A DNA stretch of 18,320 nt from Clostridium sp. CAG:1013 (GTDB taxonomy: Bacteria > Bacillota > Clostridia > Oscillospirales > Acutalibacteraceae). Shown piece after piece: positions 1 through 7,073 of this stretch. The DNA lies in NCBI GenBank assembly GCA_000432995.1, contig HF972613.1, forward strand, positions 9,204 to 27,523, in the 5' to 3' direction. A model generated the notes under the pieces. It had not been told where the DNA came from. It did no database searches and worked only from the letters and a program-made list of their open reading frames with translations. Both the position numbers and the translations under genes were made by a program. How positions within the stretch are numbered: the stretch's first letter is position 1; each line of letters starts with the position of its first letter.

Positions 1-219
1 GGCCATGTGCAGCGCGGCGGCGCTCCCACTCTGCGGGACCGCGTTGTTGCCAGCCGGATGGGTTATCATGCTGTTGACCTGCTGTATCAGGGCATTGGCA
101 ACCGTGTGGTGGCCATGAAGGGCGAGAGCATCGTTGACTTCGATATCACCGAAGCTCTGGATATGCCTCGTACTTTTGATGAGAGACTCTATCGCGTTTC
201 CGCGGTACTGTCCATCTAA
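1..219 (+). CDS. pfkA: 6-phosphofructokinase, C-terminal 72 residues (partial)
   Basis: The frame is open from the first base (Gly-His-Val-Gln-Arg-Gly-Gly) to a TAA stop at 217-219; the start lies outside the window. The GHVQRGGAPTLRDRVVASR segment matches the conserved block of bacterial ATP-dependent phosphofructokinase in which the His and Arg contact fructose 6-phosphate across the subunit interface. The rest (VDLLYQG, VDFDITEAL, ending RLYRVSAVLSI) follows the usual C-terminus of the Bacillus-type enzyme. The enzyme phosphorylates fructose 6-phosphate to fructose 1,6-bisphosphate, the committed step of glycolysis, in the cytoplasm. The ATP site and most of the allosteric site are upstream and not visible, so a pyrophosphate-dependent variant cannot be strictly excluded. 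A strong terminator follows. Confidence 0.93.
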   Translation, partial: GHVQRGGAPTLRDRVVASRMGYHAVDLLYQGIGNRVVAMKGESIVDFDITEALDMPRTFDERLYRVSAVLSI

Positions 220-240
220 AAAGAAATCTTAAAATGAAAA

Positions 241-275
241 CCCCCGAAAGGAGAATTTCCTTTCGGGGGTTTGTT
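241..275. terminator. Bidirectional rho-independent terminator between pfkA and the blaI-like gene
   Basis: A perfect 12 bp stem (241-252 CCCCCGAAAGGA paired with 258-269) closes a 5-base loop. T-rich sequence follows on the plus strand, and an A-rich stretch precedes it, giving a T-rich tail on the minus strand. It lies about 20 bp after each of the two convergent stops, so it probably serves both genes. Confidence 0.9.
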
Positions 276-289
276 TGTGTGGTTGCGGT

Positions 290-672
290 TTAGTGAAGCT
301 CTGCTTTCCGTTTTTCTAACATAGAGTAGATTTCGTTCAGGACTTCCTCACTCTGCACGTCTTCCAAAAGGCTGGAAACAAGCCGAAGAAGAGCTTTCTC
401 ATGTGCTTTAACTGCATCACAATGTACTCATCTGCGGTCAGGGTTGGTGCGAAAGTCCGGGCGTAGTTTTTGGTGCTTTGAATAAACCCGGCCACTTCAA
501 TAGAACCCTTATCGAGCATGGAATTGAGCAGAATGTGAATGGAAGCAGGTTTCCAAGTGCGGTTCGGAGTCAGATCAATGATTTCCGAACGAGAAAGAGG
601 CCGGTTCTCACTCCACAGCAGTTCCATGATCTCGGTCTCACTTCTTGTGAGCCGGAAATAGTTTTTCAGCAT
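290..672 (-). pseudogene. BlaI/MecI-family transcriptional repressor, frameshifted
   Basis: The intact family is a small DNA-binding repressor with an N-terminal winged helix and a C-terminal dimerisation helix; members control beta-lactamase or other stress genes. The first 89 residues (start at 672, preceded by GGGAGG six bases upstream) carry a convincing winged helix: LTRSETEIMELLW, then the recognition-helix region WKPASIHILLNSMLDKGSI, then the wing to about residue 75. As written the frame then runs off into an unrelated tail and stops at 337. Adding one A to the AAA run at 407-409 (minus-strand reading) restores QLKAHEKALLRLVSSLLEDV and a charged helix ending at TAA 290-292. That gives 127 residues, the normal family length. 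An upstream TTG at 693 has no good ribosome site. No BlaR1-type sensor is adjacent. It may be a real mutation or a sequence error. Confidence 0.85.
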
Positions 673-733
673 AATTATCCTCCCAAGTGCCAAAAAATCC
701 TTTCCGCCACAAAACGCGGCAGTATCTCCTCAT

Positions 734-750
734 GATGATCCCCAATCATC
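734..750. promoter_or_regulatory. Small inverted repeat near the blaI-like transcription start, possible operator
   Basis: GATGAT (734-739) and ATCATC (745-750) are perfect inverted arms around CCCCA. The element covers roughly +7 to +24 of the predicted transcript, a typical place for an autorepressor site. It is short, so chance occurrence is possible. It does not show the TACA/TGTA pattern of classic Bla/Mec operators. Confidence 0.35.
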
Positions 751-763
751 TTACTTCCTGACT

Positions 764-792
764 ATCATAGGAGAAATGGCAAAAAAAGTCAA
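764..792 (-). promoter_or_regulatory. Sigma-A promoter for the blaI-like gene
   Basis: Read on the minus strand, TTGACT (787-792) and TATGAT (764-769) are separated by exactly 17 bp. Transcription should start near 757, leaving a leader of about 85 bases before the start codon at 672. Confidence 0.75.
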
Positions 793-1012
793 TAAGAAAC
801 GCTTCGCATTTGGGGGAGGACTATCGAGAAAGAAAATATGCATTTTTTGCAAAAATAGGTCAATATAACAATACAATCTCTGTTTTTGAAAAGACAGGTT
901 GTTTCAGGGATTTAGACTATTTTTTGAAATGTAAGAATTTTGTAAGAGAAATTAAGTCCCTTTTGATAGGAAAATGCGCTATGATAGTGCAAACATAAGG
1001 TGAGGTGGTCAC
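793..1012. other. AT-rich intergenic region before the zinc-ribbon gene
   Basis: With the promoter region above it, this makes about 340 bp between the blaI-like start and the next gene. It is rich in A and T and has no convincing gene. A TATGAT at 980-985 could be the minus-10 box of the zinc-ribbon gene, but no good minus-35 lies 16-18 bp upstream (TTGATA at 963-968 is only 11 bp away), so the promoter is uncertain. Confidence 0.5.
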
Positions 1013-1225
1013 ATGGAAAAGAAACAGTACATTTGTCCTAAATGCGGCTGCACCCAGTACGAGTCGGATCAGTTCCAGGCAACAGGTGGGAATTTTGCCA
1101 AACTGTTCGACGTGCAGAATAAAAAGTTCGTGACGGTCTCCTGCGTGAACTGCGGCTATACGGAACTGTTTAAGGCCCAGACCAGTACGGGCTGGAATGT
1201 GTTGGATTTCTTGATTGGAAATTAA
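1013..1225 (+). CDS. Small zinc-ribbon protein (DUF2082-like, predicted nucleic-acid binding)
   Basis: This 70-residue protein has two Cys pairs, CPKCGC near residues 9-14 and CVNCGY near residues 44-49, spaced as in a zinc ribbon. Between them lies GGNFAKLFDVQNKKFVTVSC, and the C-terminus is NVLDFLIGN. This layout matches the small family of predicted Zn-ribbon nucleic-acid-binding proteins (DUF2082, YpzJ-like); the family has no firmly known function. The ATG is supported by AAGGTGAGG ending seven bases upstream. It appears monocistronic: a terminator follows and the next gene is on the other strand. A cytoplasmic role in binding RNA, DNA or a protein partner is inference only. Confidence 0.8.
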   Translation: MEKKQYICPKCGCTQYESDQFQATGGNFAKLFDVQNKKFVTVSCVNCGYTELFKAQTSTGWNVLDFLIGN

Positions 1226-1252
1226 GTGATTTGAGCGAAACGATAAAAGAAG

Positions 1253-1290
1253 AAGGGCTTCCGCGACACAGGCGGAAGCCCTTTTGTTTT
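1253..1290. terminator. Rho-independent terminator between the zinc-ribbon gene and sfsA
   Basis: A perfect 12 bp stem (1253-1264 AAGGGCTTCCGC with 1272-1283) and a 7-base loop are followed by TTTTGTTTTG. Convergent genes end on both sides, at 1225 and 1314, so it can serve both. Confidence 0.9.
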
Positions 1291-1313
1291 GCGTTTAAAA
1301 GGAAAGAATGCTG

Positions 1314-2000
1314 TCAAGCGCGGGCATCCAAACGGATTTCCACCGGTTCTCCCGGTATCAGGGACTGAGGGGTCACCAAGCAGTCCACAGCCTCCAGCCG
1401 TACCCCCTGAAGTGCCGCTTCCTCTAGGGCCTGGGCAAATTCAGGATGGGTGTGCCGGTTGGGGGTAAAGTAGTGGATACCGGACATCTGAACCACGAAC
1501 AGAACGCAGGCTCCGTAGCCTTCCTCCTGACAACGGCACAGCTCACGGAGATGCTTGACGCCTCGCTGAGTGGGCGCGTCGGGGAAGAGGACCACGCCGT
1601 TTTCCTCCAATGTGACACCTTTCACTTCCATGAACCAGGTTTTCTCAGGGGTTTCCACACGGAAATCAAACCGGGAGCTGCCCCAGGTGAATTCTCTCCG
1701 CCAGCCGGTCATATCTGGAAACAGCCGGGGAAGGTATTCCTCAGCCACCTGATTGGGTGCTTGACTGTCCATATTGATGAGCAGATCGCCTTTTTCCACG
1801 GCGATAAGATCGTATTTTGTTTTTCTATTGGGATTGGGACTTTCTTCCAGGTACACAACGGCTCCGGGGACCAGCAGTTCCCGGCAGCGCCCGGTATTTT
1901 TTACATGGCAGATTTGGATTCCGTCCTGAGTCTCCACATGAGCGATAAACCGGTTGGGCCTTTTCAGGAAGTGTCCCTGGATTACGATGCCATAGGTCAT
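1314..2000 (-). CDS. sfsA: SfsA family protein (sugar fermentation stimulation protein homologue)
   Basis: This 228-residue protein has the usual SfsA length and motifs. The N-terminal part (about 1-85) fits the OB-like fold with the conserved NTGRCRELLVPG segment at residues 35-46. The C-terminal part (about 86-228) fits a PD-(D/E)XK nuclease fold: Asp112 in SRFDFRVE, then Glu125 and Lys127 in MEVKGVTL, and the family signature FPDAPTQRGVKHLREL at 139-154. The E. coli protein was named for effects on maltose metabolism and binds DNA; the true activity is not settled. The ATG is supported by GGGAGG about eight bases upstream. It is divergent from the lacI-type gene, with its own promoter at 2036-2064. 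Confidence 0.93.
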   Translation of the reverse strand: MTYGIVIQGHFLKRPNRFIAHVETQDGIQICHVKNTGRCRELLVPGAVVYLEESPNPNRKTKYDLIAVEKGDLLINMDSQAPNQVAEEYLPRLFPDMTGWRREFTWGSSRFDFRVETPEKTWFMEVKGVTLEENGVVLFPDAPTQRGVKHLRELCRCQEEGYGACVLFVVQMSGIHYFTPNRHTHPEFAQALEEAALQGVRLEAVDCLVTPQSLIPGEPVEIRLDARA

Positions 2001-2035
2001 TAAGGTTGCCTCCCTTAGTAAAACGGAACGCTCTC

Positions 2036-2064
2036 ATCATAGCAAACGTTCTGCCATTTTGCAA
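2036..2064 (-). promoter_or_regulatory. Sigma-A promoter of sfsA
   Basis: On the minus strand TTGCAA (2059-2064) and TATGAT (2036-2041) are separated by 17 bp. The predicted start is near 2029, giving a leader of about 29 bases before the sfsA ATG. Confidence 0.75.
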
Positions 2065-2132
2065 GACTGGGAAATCCATAACGCAAACCGCTTTCTGTGG
2101 TTGAAATGGGATTTCCAGATAATTCCGTTGGA

Positions 2133-2161
2133 TTGACTGGAAGGAAACCCTCTGATATAAT
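2133..2161 (+). promoter_or_regulatory. Strong extended minus-10 promoter of the lacI-type gene
   Basis: TTGACT (2133-2138), 17 bp, then a perfect TATAAT (2156-2161) preceded by TGA as an extended minus-10. The start should be near 2168, giving a leader of about 100 bases that contains the hairpin at 2208-2235. Confidence 0.88.
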
Positions 2162-2207
2162 AAAAGCAAGTTCTACGTGTTTTGCAAGTTGGATCGGATT
2201 ATTCTGC

Positions 2208-2235
2208 AAGAAACGCGCAAAGCGTTTCTTTTTTT
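2208..2235 (+). terminator. Leader hairpin with T-tract (possible attenuator) before the lacI-type gene
   Basis: AAGAAACGC (2208-2216) and GCGTTTCTT (2222-2230) form a perfect 9 bp stem around GCAAA, followed directly by five more T. This has the form of an intrinsic terminator but lies between the promoter and the start codon. It could attenuate transcription, or the DNA palindrome could be bound by a repressor. No upstream antiterminator arm was recognised. Confidence 0.6.
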
Positions 2236-2267
2236 CACATTTACTTCCGATAAGAAAGGCACTTTAT

Positions 2268-3284
2268 ATGGCTACCCTAAAGCAAATCGCTCAGGAGGCT
2301 GGCGTTAGTGTGATGACGGTCTCCAACGTGATCAACCACAATTACGACAAAGTTTCCGCTAAGACCGCAGAGCGGGTGGAAGCGATCGCTCGCAAATACA
2401 ACTATGTTCCCAATTTATCGGCCCGCAGTCTCAGCGGAAAGCGTTCCCGTATTATTACGGTGCTGGTTCCTGAGGGAGACAAGCCCATCCACATTTTGGA
2501 CGACCCATACCGCCAGCAGATGATCGCTGCCATGGAGTTTCAGCTCCGCGTGCGGGGATATTACGTAATGCTGCGGGCGTATAAGCGGGCCAAGGAAGTG
2601 ATCTATCTGTTCCACAACTGGAGCGTGGACGGAGCGATCTTTTTCTATCCCACTTTTTCCCAGGATGAAATGAAACAGGTGCTGGATACCGGCGTGCCCT
2701 GCGTGATTCTGGACCGGTATTACGAAGGCCTGGATCCTCTGACGGTAGACTTGGACGACTTGCACGGAGGTCAGGTACCAGCCCGCTTTTTACTGGAGAA
2801 CGGCCACAAGCGGATCGCATTTGCCTGTCCTTTTACGGAGCCGTCTATCGTGGTGAGACAGCGTATTAGGGGTTTTGCCCAGGTGCTGCGGGACGCTGGA
2901 GTGCCTTTTCCAGCGCGGTATTTCTTCAACACAAACGGTTCGTTTGAGCAGGGTGTGCGAGTTGGACGGACGCTGTGCGCGATGAAGGACAGGCCCACTG
3001 CTGTGGTGACAACCTTGGACCGCCTGGCTGTTGGAATCCTGGAAGGCGTGCGTTTGAGCGGATACAGCGTGCCCAACGATATCTCCATTATTGGATTTGA
3101 CAACTGGGAAGTGCTGCAATACGTTCAGCCAAAACTGACCACAGTAGCCCAGGACTACGAAAAAAAGGTGGAGTGGGCGGTGAAACTGCTGCTCAATCGG
3201 ATCAGGGGAGAGGAGATCTCCCAGACCCACGTTACACTGGATGTGGAGTTGATTGATCGGCAATCTGTGCGGAAACTGAATTAA
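2268..3284 (+). CDS. LacI-family sugar-responsive transcriptional regulator
   Basis: This 338-residue protein has the standard LacI/GalR layout. The helix-turn-helix is at residues 2-25 (TLKQIAQEAGVSVMTVSNVI) and the hinge helix is near residues 48-56 (NLSARSLSGKR). A periplasmic-binding-like effector domain follows, containing VDGAIFF, GVPCVILDR, NGHKRIAF, DRLAVGILEG and ISIIGFDNWEVLQY. The ATG at 2268 begins exactly at the helix-turn-helix; the frame is open further upstream to 2097, but that would run through the promoter and leader. The ribosome site (AAAGG) is modest. Its stop faces the transporter operon across a shared terminator. Neighbouring operators with TTTANCGNTAAA cores at 7062-7106 are its likely targets. 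The effector is probably the imported sugar or a breakdown product (inference). Confidence 0.93.
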   Translation: MATLKQIAQEAGVSVMTVSNVINHNYDKVSAKTAERVEAIARKYNYVPNLSARSLSGKRSRIITVLVPEGDKPIHILDDPYRQQMIAAMEFQLRVRGYYVMLRAYKRAKEVIYLFHNWSVDGAIFFYPTFSQDEMKQVLDTGVPCVILDRYYEGLDPLTVDLDDLHGGQVPARFLLENGHKRIAFACPFTEPSIVVRQRIRGFAQVLRDAGVPFPARYFFNTNGSFEQGVRVGRTLCAMKDRPTAVVTTLDRLAVGILEGVRLSGYSVPNDISIIGFDNWEVLQYVQPKLTTVAQDYEKKVEWAVKLLLNRIRGEEISQTHVTLDVELIDRQSVRKLN

Positions 3285-3303
3285 ACCGCTGTCCAGAACA
3301 TAT

Positions 3304-3348
3304 AAAGGGAGCCCGGATCGGTTTTATCCGACCCGGACTCCCTTTTTT
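3304..3348. terminator. Bidirectional terminator between the lacI-type gene and the sugar-binding protein gene
   Basis: A long, slightly imperfect stem has AAAGGGAG pairing with CTCCCTTT at its base, then CCGG with CCGG and TCGG with CCGA, split by two mismatches, around a TTTTAT loop. T-runs are present on both strands. Convergent stops lie at 3284 and 3397. Confidence 0.88.
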
Positions 3349-3396
3349 CGGTCATTCAGACCATACTCCCCGAAAACAAGTGAAGAGATGAATTGC

Positions 3397-5055
3397 TTAC
3401 TCGAGAGATTCCTGATAAGCGTTGTAAGCGTCTACCTGGATGGAGATGTACTCCTGGAGACCCATGGCGTCCAGCTGCTGCAGGTAGGCATCCCATTCTT
3501 CCTCAACACCGCCGTCCACGACCCAGTGAGCGTACTGAGCTTCGCAGTAATCGAACAGGTTGGTGGTCAGAGAGGCCAGACGGGAGGTCTGCTCTTCGGT
3601 GTATGCGCACACGGGGAAGGTGGTGACGATGTATTCCTCGTTGATGGAATCTTCGGCCAGCTTAACGCCGTCACCCTGATCGGAGGGCAGAGTCACCTTG
3701 TCGTAGAATTCCTCGTTCATGTACTTGGGACCAAAGTCACGCATGGAGAAGGACCATGCAGAAGTGTCCAGAGAGGAGCCGTCATCGGGCACCAGCACTT
3801 CGTAAGTGCCGTCGTCGTTAGCCTTGATCTTGCCGTCGGACACGGAGCCGTAGAAGGTCTGGAGAGAGGCTTCGTCAGTGTAGTAAGCGTCAGCCCACTT
3901 AAGCAGAGTGGCGGGATCTTCGCACTTGGTGGTGATGAGCAGCTCGTTGCGGCTCACGTCCAGGAACTCGGGGTTGTGCTCGGCATAGCGCTTGCCGTCG
4001 GGGCCAGCCAGAGCGGGAACCACTTCGTAGTCGGGAGCGTTGACACCCACCTGAGCATCGGCAGTCCAGCCAAAGACGATACCGGACAGAGAGCCGTTGG
4101 GATCCTGAGTCTTAGCGGTGACCATGGAGCTGTCCTGAGTGAAGCACTCGGAGTCGATCAGACCCTTGGTGTACAGGTCGTGCATCCACTTCACAGCCTC
4201 TTTGTAGTTGTCCTGGATGGGCATGAAGATGGGCTCGCTGTTGTCGTTGAGAGCCATGTAGTTGCTGCCGTAGGAGCTGCTGTCACGGCAAACCATGGTC
4301 CCGAAGGGAGCCATGATGTGGCGCAGGTCGCCAGCCAGACTCTGCACAGCGGAGTAACCGAATTCGTCGTTTTCGCCGTTGCCGTTGGGATCCTTGGTGA
4401 CGAAAGCTTCCAGAACAGCGGTCAGATCCTCATAAGTATCGGGCATTTCCAGACCCAGAGCGTCCAGCCAAGTCTTGTTGATGTACATCACGTCGTTGAC
4501 CTGAGGCCGCAGGGGCAGCTTCTTGGGCAGGCTGTAAATTTCGCCGTTACGGTCGGTGATGACGGCCTTCAGGGAAGGCTCGGTCTCAAAGACTTTGTTC
4601 AGGTTGGGCATGTTGGCGTCGATCAGATCGGTCAGCTCCACGAACAGAGCCTTGTTCTGGTTGACGTCGGTGTCGGTGAGGCAGATGGAGCCCCAGAAGG
4701 CGTCGGGCAGGTCGCCGGAAGCCAGCAGCAGAGATTTCTGCTCGGACCAGTCGGCATTGTAATAGACTTGCCAGTTGATGTCCACGCCGGTCTCTTCCTC
4801 GATTTCCTTCATCACGCCGGTCTCCAGGAAATCGATGGGCCAAGTGTCGGTCCAGCGGACAGTGACGATATCGAAGCTGGCGCTGGTGCTGCCGGAGGTA
4901 TCCTCGGTAGCGGCACTTTCACCGCCGTCTGTGCTGGTCTGACTCTCGTTGCCGGTAGAAGCGGTGGAGGAAGTATTGTTCCCGCCGCAGGCAGCCAGAG
5001 AGAGGACCATGGCAAGAGCAAGGACCAGACTGAGCAGTTTGGTAGACTTTTTCAT
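3397..5055 (-). CDS. Extracellular sugar-binding lipoprotein of an ABC transporter (LplA/LipO type)
   Basis: This 552-residue protein starts with a lipoprotein signal: MKKSTK, a hydrophobic stretch and the lipobox LAAC with Cys23 as the lipidation site, followed by a Ser/Thr/Asn/Gly-rich linker to about residue 60. The mature part fits the large carbohydrate-binding proteins that pair with LplB/YtcP-type permeases: WTDTWPIDFLETGVMKEIEE, LLLASGDLPDAFWG, INKTWLDALGLEMPDTYEDL and a DPNGNGENDEFG loop resembling a Ca-binding loop. The size, about 550 residues, is typical of that subgroup and larger than maltose-type binding proteins. The ATG is backed by AAAGGAG eight bases upstream. It is the last gene of the operon and should capture the oligosaccharide at the outer membrane face and deliver it to the permeases. 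The exact sugar is unknown; the GH31 neighbour suggests a plant-derived glycoside. Confidence 0.93.
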   Translation of the reverse strand: MKKSTKLLSLVLALAMVLSLAACGGNNTSSTASTGNESQTSTDGGESAATEDTSGSTSASFDIVTVRWTDTWPIDFLETGVMKEIEEETGVDINWQVYYNADWSEQKSLLLASGDLPDAFWGSICLTDTDVNQNKALFVELTDLIDANMPNLNKVFETEPSLKAVITDRNGEIYSLPKKLPLRPQVNDVMYINKTWLDALGLEMPDTYEDLTAVLEAFVTKDPNGNGENDEFGYSAVQSLAGDLRHIMAPFGTMVCRDSSSYGSNYMALNDNSEPIFMPIQDNYKEAVKWMHDLYTKGLIDSECFTQDSSMVTAKTQDPNGSLSGIVFGWTADAQVGVNAPDYEVVPALAGPDGKRYAEHNPEFLDVSRNELLITTKCEDPATLLKWADAYYTDEASLQTFYGSVSDGKIKANDDGTYEVLVPDDGSSLDTSAWSFSMRDFGPKYMNEEFYDKVTLPSDQGDGVKLAEDSINEEYIVTTFPVCAYTEEQTSRLASLTTNLFDYCEAQYAHWVVDGGVEEEWDAYLQQLDAMGLQEYISIQVDAYNAYQESLE

Positions 5056-5098
5056 GACACGAACTCCTTTCTTCTTGTAGGGAATGGTCGTTTATTTT

Positions 5099-5112
5099 CA
5101 GCTTTTCAGCTG
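5099..5112. repeat. Short intercistronic hairpin between permease 2 and the binding-protein gene
   Basis: CAGCT and AGCTG form a 5 bp stem around TTTC inside the roughly 79 bp gap between the two genes. It is too weak for a terminator. It could protect or separate the binding-protein mRNA, which is usually needed in excess, but it may be chance. Confidence 0.25.
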
Positions 5113-5134
5113 TGGGGAGACAAAAGTGTTTGGA

Positions 5135-6051
5135 TCAGCCCTTCAGCGCACCGATCATCACGCCCTGGTTGAAATATTTCTGCACGAAGGGATACAGGCA
5201 CATGATAGGAGCGGAAGAGATAACAATAATGGAGTACTTGATAAGCTCGGCCACTTGGGTCGCTTCCGCGGCGGCGGCGCCGGTGCTCATAGCACTGATG
5301 GTCTGGTTGTTGATCAGAATGTTGCGCAGGACGATCTGCAAGGGCTGCAAGTCCGGGCTGCGCAGGTAAATCAACGCATTGAAGTAGGAATTCCACTGGC
5401 CCACGGCGGTCCACAGAGCGATCACGGCGATGACTGCTTTGGACAGAGGCAGCACCATTTAAAGAAGAACCGCAGGTTGCCGCAGCCGTCGATCTGAGCG
5501 GCTTCATAGAGGCCGTCAGGCAGGCTGTTGGAGAAGAAGGTCCGGGCCACGATGATGTAGTAGGTGACCACGGCAAAGGGCAGCACCATGACCAAACGGG
5601 TGTCCACCAGGCCGAAAGACTGAACAGTCATGTAGGTGGGGATCAAGCCGCCGGTGAAGAACATGGGGATCAGGAAGAAGATGGTGAAGATGCGGCGGCC
5701 CACCAGGTCCTTACGGGACAGGGAATAGGCAGCGGGGATATTCACCACCAGGCTGAACACAGTGCCGAAAAAGGCGTACAGGATGGTGTTGCCATAACCG
5801 CTCCACAACTGAGCGTAGTTGAACAGTTCCTTGTAGCCTTTCAGACTGAAGCCCTTGGGGAAGAAGGTGATGTTGCCGGAAGCCACTTCCGTGGGGCTGC
5901 TGATGGAAGCGATCACAATAAAGTACATGGGGTACAGGGTGACCAGAATCATCAGTCCGGTAATGACATACAGGATGGTATCGAAGATCACGTCGCCGGT
6001 AGTGCGGCGGATCTTGCGGCCTGTTTTGGATTTCAGAACAGCTTCTGCCAT
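5135..6051 (-). pseudogene. ABC sugar permease 2 (YtcP/LplC-like), split by a one-base frameshift
   Basis: Two overlapping frames together make one CUT1-type permease of 305 residues. The first (6051 down to 5422, 209 residues) carries the N-terminal transmembrane segments and YEAAQIDGCGNLRFFFK. The second (5458 down to 5135) begins MVLPLSKAVIAVIALWTAVG and carries the last membrane segments, ending NQGVMIGALKG. The break falls in the AAA run at 5458-5460 (coding strand TTTAAATGG); one extra A gives FFKMVLPLSK, exactly the expected EAA-loop continuation. The EAA loop docks the ATPase, so the truncated protein should not work. Start: AAAGGAG eight bases upstream, and 19 bases after the permease 1 stop. 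The slip site does not look programmed, so this is a real mutation or a sequence error. Confidence 0.9.
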
Positions 6052-6070
6052 TTCAGAACATCTCCTTTCG

Positions 6071-7003
6071 TCAGATCAGGGAAGTATCACTCAGCTTGTT
6101 GGAGATCCAGTTCATGGAAAGAAGCAGAATGAAGTTGATCACATTGTTAAACAGGTTGATAGCAGAGGAAAGACTGTACTGATTGCTGATCAAGCCCATC
6201 TTGTACACGTAGGTGGAAATAATCTCACTAGCAGTGATGTTCAGATTATTTTGCAGCAGATAGACTTTCTCGAAGCCGACGCTCATCACGCTGCCCATAC
6301 GCAGGATGAGCATAATGGTGATGGTGGGCAGCAGCATGGGAATGTCGATGCGCAGAATTTTCTGCCATTTGCTGGCGCCGTCCACGGTGGCAGCCTCATA
6401 AAGAGTGGGATCCACGGCGGAGAGGGCCGCTATGTACAGGATGCTGTCCCACCCCACATGCTGCCAGGCTTCCGTCCAAACGTAGATGCTGGAGAAGGCG
6501 CTTGGCTGGCCCATCAGATTGGGAAGCTCGATTCCCACGAAAGAAACCAGCTTGGAGATGATGCCGGTGCGGGGAGAGAGGAAGAGGATGATCATACCGC
6601 ACATGACCACCGTGGAAATGAAGTGGGGCAGATAGGTGGAAACTTGGAAAAACTTCTTGTACTTGGCTGAGGTGATCTGGTTACACATAAGCGCAACCAC
6701 GATAGGCAGGGGGAAGGTCACCAAAATAGTGTACAAGCTGATGATCAGCGTGTTCTTAATGGTGGGCCAGAACTGGTAGGAATTGAAATACTCCTGGAAG
6801 TATTTCCACCCTGCCCAAGGACTTCCGAAAATGCCTGCGGCGGGGGTAAAGTCCTTGAAGGCGATGACGATGCCGAACATGGGGATGTAGGTGAAGCAGA
6901 TCATCAGGATCACAGCGGGCAGCAGGAGCAGGTATAGGCCCCAGTTGCGGCAAATGTGTCTCCAAAGATAATTGCTTCTCTGCGCGGAGACTGCTTTTGA
7001 CAT
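6071..7003 (-). CDS. ABC sugar permease 1 (LplB-like)
   Basis: This inner-membrane permease of 310 residues belongs to the CUT1 carbohydrate family, LplB type. It has a hydrophobic first segment at about 22-45 (LYLLLLPAVILMICFTYIPMFG), several later membrane segments, the conserved GWKYFQEYFNS loop, and the EAA loop YEAATVDGASKWQKILRIDI at about 202-222, which contacts the ATPase. It forms the transport channel together with permease 2. The start was placed at 7003 because GGAAGGA and GAGG lie upstream at workable distance; the ATG at 7012 would sit directly on the ribosome site. It is the first gene of the operon. No ATPase gene is nearby, so a shared MsiK-type ATPase encoded elsewhere is expected, as is common for this family (established for Gram-positive CUT1 systems). 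Confidence 0.93.
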   Translation of the reverse strand: MSKAVSAQRSNYLWRHICRNWGLYLLLLPAVILMICFTYIPMFGIVIAFKDFTPAAGIFGSPWAGWKYFQEYFNSYQFWPTIKNTLIISLYTILVTFPLPIVVALMCNQITSAKYKKFFQVSTYLPHFISTVVMCGMIILFLSPRTGIISKLVSFVGIELPNLMGQPSAFSSIYVWTEAWQHVGWDSILYIAALSAVDPTLYEAATVDGASKWQKILRIDIPMLLPTITIMLILRMGSVMSVGFEKVYLLQNNLNITASEIISTYVYKMGLISNQYSLSSAINLFNNVINFILLLSMNWISNKLSDTSLI

Positions 7004-7044
7004 GTACCTCATTCCTTCCGTAAAGGTGTGGACATGGTTCGGGG

Positions 7045-7073
7045 AATATGTCCGAATGAAGTTTATCGGTAAA
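7045..7073 (-). promoter_or_regulatory. Weak candidate promoter of the transporter operon
   Basis: On the minus strand TTTACC (7068-7073) and CATATT (7045-7050) are 17 bp apart, each matching four of six consensus bases. The minus-35 box lies inside operator 1, which would fit repression by occlusion. No better promoter was seen in this gap for the minus strand. Confidence 0.4.

Noticed and set aside
810..998. A 62-codon frame in the AT-rich gap before the zinc-ribbon gene
   Set aside because: It starts with a non-ATG codon without a proper ribosome site, has no recognisable features and overlaps the expected promoter of the next gene.
1446..2003. A 185-codon frame antisense to sfsA
   Set aside because: The minus strand encodes an unmistakable SfsA protein with promoter and ribosome site; this frame has no family features.
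2041..2055. CcpA-type cre site in the sfsA promoter spacer (AGCAAACGTTCTGC)
   Set aside because: Only the AACGTT core fits; the outer bases break the TGNAANCGNTNNCA pattern and the symmetry is poor.
3388..5172. A 594-codon plus-strand open frame opposite the sugar-binding protein gene
   Set aside because: The minus-strand frame has a lipobox, a good ribosome site and clear family similarity; the plus-strand product is low-complexity Val/Gly/His-rich and resembles nothing, which is typical of an antisense shadow.
5422..5480. Programmed minus-1 ribosomal frameshifting in permease 2
   Set aside because: The site (TTC TTT AAA TGG) is not an X XXY YYZ slippery heptamer in the reading frame, and a TAA lies immediately upstream in the minus-1 frame; frameshifting is not known as a feature of this permease family.
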